This document shows positions 31,121 through 41,600 of a stretch of 64,000 bases of DNA, piece after piece (position 1 is the stretch's first letter; each line of letters opens with the position of its first letter). This DNA comes from Aphidius gifuensis (taxonomy: Eukaryota; Arthropoda; Insecta; Hymenoptera; Braconidae). A program made the translations under genes and the position numbers. The notes below the pieces were generated by a model. That model saw nothing but the letters and a program-made list of their open reading frames with translations. It made no database searches and was not told the origin of the DNA. The stretch covers positions 13,356,369 to 13,420,368 of the forward strand of contig NC_057793.1 of assembly GCF_014905175.1 (NCBI RefSeq). The letters run 5' to 3'.

Positions 31121-31258
31121 ATTCATTAACAAATGAAATTGATGTTATAACTGAGTTAAAAAATTAACGAATATAAGATGCGCAGTATGAATCGGCGCAT
31201 GTTTGTGGCTCCACCTTTAGCCTTGTTTCAGTCTCGTTTCGACGTCGAATCGTGGCTA

Positions 31259-31584
31259 CAAGAAGACTAGAAATACAGGAGGACTTACTCCCTATCTCGC
31301 CTGTATATGAAAACCGTTTCGCTATGTGGTCGCTGCATAATTGAGAAGTGCTAGTAGTACCCGGGTAACGTGCGTGACTTGTATCGCTTTTTTTTACAAT
31401 GCGCACAATGCAAACATACTCTGACAAACATCATGTGTATATGCTCTATTAGTGTTTGTCAGAGTATGTTTGTATTGTGCGCATTGTGAAAAAAGCGATA
31501 CAAGTCGCGCTTACGGTACTAAAGCCTCAATATGCGGCGACTCTATTTCGATACAATTTGTCCTCCTGTATTTCTAGTCTTCTT
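31259..31584. mobile_element. 326-bp hAT-like MITE with 8-bp duplication
   Basis: The ends are a perfect inverted repeat (CAAGAAGACTAGAAATACAG and six more bases), flanked by CGTGGCTA at 31251-31258 and 31585-31592. An inner palindrome, AAGCGATACAAGTC and GTTTGTCAGAGTATGTTTG with their inverses, covers much of the body. No coding capacity beyond chance. It sits in the right arm of the foldback. Confidence 0.88.
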
Positions 31585-32252
31585 GCGTGGCTAAAAACCG
31601 GTTATACCGAGACTGAATAGAAAAATACCTTAAAATTCATTAATTATCTTTTAAAAAGTTTCGAACATGTTATATATTAAATTTCATATAAAAGAAACAA
31701 ACGAAAAAAGCTTATTGAATCTACTTTTTGGTAATCGTCTTTTTGTGTAACCTGTCAGTTAAAATAATATAAAGAATACTAACTTTTCTATAAATCTTAT
31801 AAAGACTCATGAAAAACTTCGATATGGTCTTAATAACTATTTCTCAATTCATTTGTTGATTTTTCACAAAAGTATTTCACACAGATAATTTTATATAATT
31901 CTTAGAAACTTTTTCCATAGGCGAATAATTAAGAATATTGTTCAAAATAATTGTTAATTATTACGTTTTTCAATAAAAAAAGAAATTATCTCTAATTTTT
32001 AATTATTATTTATTACTAACATTTATGACATTCACATTTTCAAATAAATAATGACGTGCAATAGCGACACTGTTCCGTCATAGTTCCCTGCCATGAATGC
32101 GTTCTTTCACAGGTAGTATGAGGCTCTTTAGCATAATCACAACCAGCGCCAGTATTCATTCCAAAAAAATTGATTTTTACATTATGAGAACTAACAATAA
32201 CGATACAGTGCGTATATTATCTTGTTGCGTGTATATTCAGTAATGTAAAATT

Positions 32253-32680
32253 TTTTTATGTTACAAGGGCAGTGGGAATAATGTGTGAATTTCCAAAGCG
32301 TAAGAGGGGTAGTGCGCTTTTTGGAAATTCACACATTATTACCACTGTCCCTAGTAACATAATAGTATATTTCGTTACAAGTGCCCACTCAGAGAGTGTG
32401 CTCTCAACGAATTTGGAGGGGCAAGCACGAGCCTTGGCGAGTGTTTCCCCTCCAAATGAGTTGTGAGCGGGCTCTCTGATTGGGCACATGTAACGAATCA
32501 TATTTTATGTTACTAGGGACAATGGTAATAATGTGTGAAAGGGTAGTACCCCTCTTACGCTTTGGAAATTCACACATTATTCCCACTGCTCTTGTAACAT
32601 AAAATATAGTTCGTTACATGTGCCCAATCAGAGAGTGTGCTCTCAACGAATTTGGAGGGGCAAGCACGAGCCTATATACT
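32253..32680. repeat. Compound palindromes next to the transporter stop codon
   Basis: Inverted pairs are CAGTGGGAATAATGTGTGAA (near 32270) with its inverse near 32580, and GTAACGAA / TTCGTTAC with CTCAGAGAGTGTGCTCTCAA and GGAGGGGCAAGCACGAGCC repeated at 32395-32440 and 32633-32671. At least three hairpins are nested or adjacent. The last lies within 20 bp of the transporter stop codon at 32688, so the palindromes probably form its 3' UTR. Confidence 0.75.
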
Positions 32681-32687
32681 ATTAACA

Positions 32688-35600
32688 TTATGGATAGTTG
32701 TCACTATTTTCCAATTTCAATTTTCTCTCTTTACTGCTTTTTGACGTTATCCAAGCCTCAATGGTCCATGCTATGATGGTGGCGTATGTTATTATATTGA
32801 GTACATGAAGCAAAATTGTATAACTTCCACATTTATCATGAATCCATCCAACCAATGGCCCTAGGAATGGATAAATAATTCCGCTTGATGCTAATTGTAT
32901 CCCTGATGCTGCGGGCAGTTTTGATAATGAGACATGTGACGGTATTACAAGTGCCATAAATACTGTTCTCAAGCCTTTTCCAAATCCAATGAGCACACTT
33001 GTTGCTATTATCACATTATAAGATGATATATGTGCAATTACTACGAAATAATGATAAAAAATTGTCTAAACTATTATGACTCAGTATTGCGATTTATAAA
33101 TACCATGAAATTCTGGACTTTAATTATTACGTAACTAACCTGTTCGTCCCGCAGCCAGGCATGCGATTCCAAAAAGAAAAAAAGTACGATTTTCCCATCC
33201 AATTTTTGATGCAAAGAAAGAAACTGATAGTCTGACAATGACATCTATCGCTGCAAGAATTGACAAAACCGTAGCAATTTGTCGTTTAGTTAACCCATAT
33301 TCTGATAAAATGAATGGAGTTAGTATTGAAAAATTCATTTCAACAAATAAAGCGAAATTAATTCCTAGCATGAGTGTCACGAAAACATGATCCTTTAGTA
33401 CGTCAAGATCGAAGAAAATTATAACTTCATGTATCCATCTTTCTATTGTTGATTTATTCTTTTTCTGGAAAATTTATAAAATTTTATGAAAAATCATTTC
33501 GAAGTTACAAAAAATCTTTATATAAAAAGGAAAATAAAGCCTCTCTTCGAGCTATTTGATTGGCTGTTTATGATAATTCATTTGTTTTTGTTTAAATAAT
33601 TTATTTTTTATTTTGTTTATCCGTTGCTATGTGTACCCGTTGTTATTTTATTTTTTGCTTTTATGTGATGTTTTTTCAATGATGTAAGGGGGTATAAAAT
33701 TTTTCATAAAAATTTTATAAAAATTTTATAAAAACTTCTTAACAAGTTTGCCCAAATTTTATAAAAATTTTATAAAATAATTTAATAAAAATTTTATAAA
33801 ATATTTCCGTGGGGGTAATTAACAATCAAAAATTCCTTATAACAAACATGCATCATTGTCGACCAATCGGTCAGTTCGATTACACGGGTCATTAAAACTC
33901 ACGATTCATCGGTACTGTTAAGAAAATGAACGAGTTGTTGAAAACAAGGTTTGAATTTATGATTAAGTTTTTCTACTCTATATCAGGCTTTGATACAGAG
34001 GTATAAACATATTAGATTGCATTTAGTTAAAAAGATTGTTAAAATTTGCTCAATTTTTTTGAAGTAAGGTCCTTTTTTTGATAAATAGTTTGTTTTTAGT
34101 AAAAACTTGTGTGCGTATTTCGAGAAAGTTTGAAATTAGAAAAGCTTGCAATAAATACGACCTCTCTTCTAGAACGAATAAGTTACTATTTTTAATAGGA
34201 GTCGCTTATCTCTTATAATCAGTACAGATTCTTTGCGAATTTGATTAGTAAAACGTAACGATAGTCTCTCGTTTTGCTTTTTGAAATGACCGAATATTAC
34301 TGTCTATCGGACAAAAAATTCCTGGTCAGGTCAACACGATCAAAACATTACTTGATTTATTGTCGAATGAAGTACCCATCAAATTTTATCAAATCTGACC
34401 CAAAAAAAACTAAAACCTGTTTTTGAATATTTCTCGAAAATCGGTCATTTTGATGACACCGGTCACTGAAATACTCGATTCTTTGTCAAGTTGCCTGCAA
34501 TTTTTTTATTTCTCAGCATCGTATGTAATCTATCATTGATGAAAATTCTACAAAGCTTAAAGTTTATATAAACATATTGTTGTAAGATCTATGTTTTTTG
34601 TATGATCAACAATTGATAATTCCTTATAACCGTTGTGCGTCATTGTCGACCAATCGGTTAGTTCGATGACACGGGTCACCAAAATACTCGGTTTACGATA
34701 ATATTTTAATTATTTAGTATCGAAAATTTGAAGTTTTTTGATATTTTTTATGTATGATTCCTAATTTTTGAATTCACAATATTCACGTAAATTCACATTT
34801 TAAATCATGGAAGTCTCGTCTTTTATTCTTCTATGTAAATTCAAATATGGATTCTTATAATTGACTGATATTCGGTCATTTCAATGACACGGGTCACCAA
34901 AATACACGATTTATCGGTACTGTTCAGGAAATCAGTTTGATTGTAGAAAAAAAAAAAACCAAACCAATCGTCGAGATTTTTTATTCTCATCAGTCTTCAA
35001 TACAGAAAAATAAGATAAAATTTTGCAATAGGTAAAAAATATATGCAAAATAAGCTAGATGTGATCCGGAACAAGTTCGTTTGTTTACTATAAATTTACT
35101 GTTTCTAGTATAAAATTTGGTACATCAGTTTTACGAGGTTTATGATCAAAAAAACTTGTAACATTTGCGACCCTTATTTAAAAGCATGCAAGTTAGTATT
35201 TCCGATACGAGTCTCATATCTTCCAAAAACGATAGAACAATACTGGAGCATTTAAAGAGCGAAACGTAACAATCAGTTTTGAATTCTCATGATTGCATTG
35301 CGGAATGTCCCGGTTTGCTATCAGACAAAGAACTTGATCTGCGATCTGTATTTTCAAACATTAAGTGATCGAATGTTAAACAAAGAACCTAATATATTTT
35401 ATGATATCTAAGGAAAAACTTTGAATTTTTACGACGATCAGTTAATTATTCCGATAATATCACTCACCGCAATACTCGATTCTCCATAATGTTGCATAGG
35501 TTTCTTTTATGTAGAGGTCTTGTATTCATTTGCCTCACATGAAATTTTTGATTTATCTAGAAAGTTCTCATAAACATTCAATGAACTATTCTCTTTTGAT

Positions 35601-38600
35601 CGTTGAATGAAAACTTGCTACAACGATCATGAATTATCATCGTAGACGAATTTGTTAGTTCGATGACAATTGTCACCAAAAAATCTGCTTCACGACAAAA
35701 CTTTGATTATTAGGTATTTGTATTTGTGTTTGTATTTTTTTATTGTAGACCAACCAGCACATTCAAGGCTGAATTATCTGGTTTTAAATTACATGGTGGA
35801 CTTAAATTACATTGTAAATAGAATATTCATAGTGATTACATTTAGATAATATTAACTTTACAATTATCCTAATTAATACAGAATTATATTTTACCTATAT
35901 CCTTAGTTAGATCATTTGTTATTTAAACCATATTATTTTCTTATTATTAGTTATCTAATGCTGAGAGAGAGTGAATATTAATGCTACTGTTCATGTTAAA
36001 GACATCAAAGTCCGGGTGGTTGTCACAGAAAATGTTTGTGCAGTTAATTAAATTATATACCGGTGTGCAAGCGGCTAAGTTGCAGTTAGTTGTAGGTGGA
36101 TATAACACGGTACCTATAACCTGTTGTTTACACTTCTGTGTACTTTGATTGAAAATTGTTGTAAGATGTCTGGACTATTAACATGGTTGTTCAATATTTT
36201 CATACAATACAAGGCTACTATGAAAAGCCTCCTACTACTCATATTGTCTACATTTTCTTGAATACATAGTTCATTATAGTCTGAGCCTCTTAATGGATAA
36301 TTACCAGTACGTAAATCAATGAGTTGTTTCAGGTGTCTTTTATGTACTTTGTCTATTTTATTTATTTGCTTTTTGGTATTATATGGCAAGACGGGTAGAC
36401 AGTATCCAATTATGAGCATAACAAAAGCATTAAATAGTGTTTTCATTGTATTATAATTTTTAAAATATCGAGAAAGTCTGAATACGAACCCTTACATACG
36501 CATTCCTTTGGTGTTAACGACATCAACATGAGTGTTGAATGTGAAAGATTTATCATATGTTATACCAAAATCAACTGTGCTGTGGCAGCGTTTCAGAACA
36601 ATATCGTCTATCGAGTAATCAAAATTAATTATGGTACTTTTACGATGGAAAGTCATAATTTTACATTTATCAACATTGAGTGTTAATTTATTTTAAGTAC
36701 ACCATGCATAAAATTCATCAAGTGCTTGCTGAAGTGCGCCAGCATCTACCCATGTATCAATTATTTTAAATATTTTTGCGTCATCGGCATATAGTATCAT
36801 GTGAGATTAAACATTATTTACTATATCATTAATGAAAATTAAGAATAAAAGTGGTCCAAGGTTGGAGCCTTGGGGTACTCCAGAGCTTGGAGTGAATGCA
36901 TGATTCTCTGTTAGTTAGGTATGAGATGAGAAGTTTAATTATTCTATTGGAAATTTCAAGCTGATTTAATTTATTCAGCAATAGAGCAATATTTATTTTA
37001 TCAAACGCCTTGCTGAAGTCCGTGTAGATTAAGTTTATCTGGCATCCAGCAAGGAGTGAGTTATATACATATTGATTGAAAGAAAGTGAATTTGTGGTGG
37101 TAGATTTTTTAGGTAAGAATCCATGCTGTTCAGCAGCAACTGACGGTTTAAATACACCATATATTTTATCATATAGGTAGATTTCAAAGATCTTGGAAAA
37201 TCCAGATAAAATGGTGATAAGCCTGTAATTATTGACTAAATGTTTTGAGCTGTTTTTGTGTATGGGTATAATCTTGGACTTTTTCCATGCCTCCGGATAA
37301 ATACCATGCTCTAGTGATAAGTTGATTATATGACACATGGGTAAGGCAAATGCACTCTCGCAATACTTGATGAACGAACAGGGTATTTGATCAAGACCTG
37401 ACGAGTATTTGTTTGGTAGTTTTTTAATCGCGAGTTTAATATCTAGTACAGTACATGTATCTGTGTTGCCAAATAGGTCAGGGAATTGGTGTTTACAATA
37501 TGAGCTACATTCATCATGTAATTTACAAATATATTCATGGTCATCTCTTGACATTTCATTGTATGTACTCATGAAGAAATTTGCAAATTCATTTAATATT
37601 ATATTCGGATCTTTGGTGTCTGTATCTTGTATTTTGAAAGTGTTTGGAAGTCTAGTTTCATTTTTAATCTTATTAACAAATTTCCATAATGATGTTGGGT
37701 TATTTGTCAAATCTTTTTCAGCATTTTCAATGTAATTATTATAATTTGATCTAGTTTTGTGCTTAACAGTATTATTTAATGAGCTTAATTTATTACGTAG
37801 TGATATGTTATTTCTAATTGACAAGTATTGTAGTTGCTTGAACTTGTACTATTTAAATTGTTATTTGATTTGGATTTTAAGTGATTCATAAGCTTATTGG
37901 TTTTGTGCTTAACATTACGTCTGAATTTTATAAGTTTAATTGTTTCATTGTTAATCCATATGGGGTATTTCTTATCTTTAATGCTTGGATTAATTGAGTT
38001 ATTTTGCTTATTAGTTTTCATGTGCTTCACTAAGGTATCATTGATTTGATTGTAGAATAAATTGACAGTTGTGTCAACGTTGTGTGTGTTGAGCAGGTCA
38101 TCCCACGAAATGGTCAACAGTCTAGCCAGCAAGAGATCAAATGAGATAGCTTTGAAGTTGATATTAATAGATGTAATAGCATGGTTTAATGAAAAATTGT
38201 TATTGTTTTTACGATTAATAGGTATACTGATGTCCAAAGGTGGGTGGCAGTGCTCAACACTCACAACTGGATTATCTGACAAATTAACTGTACAGTGAGT
38301 TGACGAGACTACTAAGTCAAGATTTGATATTGTGTTGTATTGTTTAACGTGTAGTGATTTAGCTAGTTGATATAAAGATTCTGTTTTAGAGCAATTAATA
38401 ATTTTATTAGATACCTGGTCATATTTATTTAAGATAAAATCACCGACAATAATTAGTTTCTGTGTTAGGCTTATTGAGATGTCATTTATAAATTTTTCTA
38501 GCCTGTTAAAAAACTTACAAACTTTTTCTACTTTGGTTGGGAGGCAAGTACTTTACCTCGAAGCCACGAATCTTATGATAGATCTTTGTAAAAATATAAA

Positions 38601-41600
38601 TAAGAACATGACTTTTCTCAATTTTTTTACTTTCTGGTTTTAATACTGATTTTATCTTTTTTTTCATAAAAAATATGAACGAAGAGATGTTAAAATTAAA
38701 ATTTAGTCAGTAATAAAATTGTGATTAAAACAGCTGAGTAAAAAAATTTAGAATTGTCATATTCTTATGGATATTTTTATAGAAATCTATCATAAGATTT
38801 GTGGCTTCGAGGTCAAGTACTCGCCTCCCAACCAGAAAGGTCCGGGTTCGAATAGTGATGGAAGATTTGTTTTCGATTTTTGTATATTAAAATTTAGGAA
38901 AAGTTTTAAATAAAAACAATTCATGGGAAGGAGAGAAAGGAGGAGGGGGGGAAATGTGATAAAATTTATATAAGAAATATATATAATTTTATATAAACTA
39001 TTATATATATAGTCGTTATATATAAATTTTTAGTCTGCTCAAAAAATCTGAAAAGTCGTCATGGTCAGGGAAAACTGAAAAAAAAAATATAGTCAAGCCC
39101 CCCAAGGTGCACCCTAAGTGTTCCGTAGGATTTTTTATTTTTTTTCTTGTTGTTCGCTTTGTTTTTCCATTTTATTGTAAATAAATTGTTTTCTTTTATT
39201 AAAAAAAAAAATAAACGACCGAAAAATTTGAAAAAAATATAGTAGAGTCTACAGATGAAGCGTCGTCGATTGAAACATTGCCGGAATTAATCGGTCAATA
39301 TTTAAAATTGGGCCCAGTCGAAAAATGGGCATATCAAATCTAATAGGGCCCAAAAAGTAAAAAAGAAATATTATGTCTGTTTTTGGAAAAAAAAAAAACC
39401 TCAATTTGTTTTAACATTGACTAATTCGGTACAGCGGTTCAAAAAATATCGCAAAAAAACAATTCGTGACACTACATATCGTTGAATAAAAAAAAAAATA
39501 AACGACCGAAAAATTTGAAAAAAATATAGTAGAGTCTACAGACGAAGCGTCGTCGATTGAAACATTGCCGGAATTAATCGGTCAATATTTAAAATTGGGC
39601 CCAGTCGAAAAATCGGAATATTAAATTTAATAAGGCCCAAAAAGTAACAAAAAATATCATGATTGTTTTTGGAAAAACAAAAAAAAACCTAAATTTGTTT
39701 TACCATCGACTAATTCGGTTCAGCGGTTCAAAAAATATTGTAAAAAAACAGTTTGTGACACTACATATCGTTGAATAAAAAAAAAAATAAACGACCAAAA
39801 AATTGGAGAAAAATTATCCCAGAGTCTACAGATGAAGCGTCGTCGATTAAAACATTGCCGGAATTGATCGGTCAATATTTGGAATTGGGCCATGTCCAAA
39901 AATGGGCATATTAAATCTAATACGAGCTCAAAATTGGAAATAAATATGACGATTGCTTTTGGCCAAAAAAAATAAAGAAAATGAGCATCTCACAAGCCAA
40001 TTCGATTCAGCACTTCACGTTTTATCTCGAAATAACAAAAAGTTACAGAAAAGGGAAAACATAAGTGTCCTACGGAACACTAAAAATTGTCCTTTTTAGA
40101 TGTTTGGATTAACACATGTCATGTTTGATATTGGATAAGAACAAATTATATAACATTGTTTTCTGTATTAAAATGTATTAAATGAATCTTGAATTTCCCA
40201 AAAATTAAATTACTGTTTTTTAGTCTCCATGTTTTTTTTTTTTAAGTCAATAGTTTAGGAGTAAATTGAGGTCAAAGTTCGGAATAGTCATGAAGTAGTG
40301 GGGTAAACAGCGGGAAGAGGAGAAATGAGAAGGAAAGAAAACCATCACGTCTCACGCACTCGTACAGTATATAGCAAGCGTTTCGGTAGGTTTCGGTCGT
40401 TTTCGGGATTCGGTCGAACTACTTTATTGCTGTGTGTTGAAGAAGGAAGAGAATAAATCGGTTTTTATTTTTTATTATTATTATTATCTTACTCTCACGC
40501 GCTCGGACAAAATGAAATATTCTTGAAATGATTTTTTTTTTCAAACACGTTCGTATCGAGTCCGTAAAATTTCTAGTTCGCGGCGTTTATTAATTATAGG
40601 GGGAAAGTGGTAGCTCTCATCGCGAAAATGCCCTAAGATCGAATTGATGTTTATCTATCGTAGAAAATTATGCATTTTTTAATTTTTTTTAATTTTTATA
40701 TTTCAAAAAGTTATTCGCGAATTTTGGAAGAAAAAATTTCTTTTTTCATTCTAGTTTGCGGCATTCAATAATTATCGGGGGAAAGGGGTGGCTCTAATAG
40801 GAAAATGCCCTAAGATTGAATTGAAGTTTAATTATCGTAAAAAATTATGCATTTTTTATTTTTTTTTTATTTTCATTTTTCAAAAAGTTATTCGATCGAG
40901 ATCGAATTGATGTTTATCTATCGTAGAAAATTATGCATTTTTATAATTAATACTATAATTAATGAACTAATCTTATATATAATTATTATATATAATTTTA
41001 TATATGAATTATATATTTTTTTTCCGTATAGGTGACCCATCAAGATATTAGCAACATGGCCAAAATTGCTAGTCGTCTTGACTATCGGCATACAGGATGG
41101 CGTCATGAGGTTGCTCATCAACCAGCTGTAATCATTACCTTTGTTGACACTTCTGCACCAAGAGACTAGTCCTATAATGACTCCAGAACGTGAGAAAGAT
41201 ATAAGAAACTATTGAAGTTGCTATTTTTTTCGAGGTTAAACACGGTGAGATAGGAAGATTTTACTTTTTTTCGGGTTCAACTTAAACTTTCATATAAAAC
41301 TAAAAGTTGGAGAATTCTCAAAAACTATCAGTCTGTAAAGTATATTTTTTTCTTTTTCCTATCCCTTTCGCACTCATAGAAAATATTATGTTTTCATACG
41401 CCATCTGCCAAAGGTCTCGAGTTTACTCGAGTAACACGTTAATGCGGACTTCGAAAGAATTCAAGTCTATAGACATCCATGGGTATGTTTATTTCATAAA
41501 GCGTAGTATACACCCGGGTAAAAATCATTATGTCTCTCGGAGATATTTGAGAGATCTCTGAAATGTCTCTTAGTCAAGTCTCGTTTGTGGCACGATCCGA

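Larger units (their letters stand above)
29640..31640. mobile_element. Foldback element with GACGTCGAAACGAG arms and satellite core
   Basis: The left arm (to about 30222) has two to three ~195-bp repeats with CGAGGCTAAAA and TATTTTTCTATTCAGTCTCGG and ends GGTGGAGCCACAAACATGC. The inverted counterpart runs from about 31150 (GCATGTTTGTGGCTCCACC) to about 31640. The core at 30260-31120 holds four units of the GTCCAAGGAAAAGCAGTAGC satellite, more diverged than at 18-25 kb. The right arm is interrupted by the MITE at 31259-31584. Outer limits are approximate. Confidence 0.75.

Noticed and set aside
32256..32586. Three overlapping ORFs of 60-81 codons
   Set aside because: They translate the same palindrome on both strands (sharing MCEFPK), an effect of inverted repeats.
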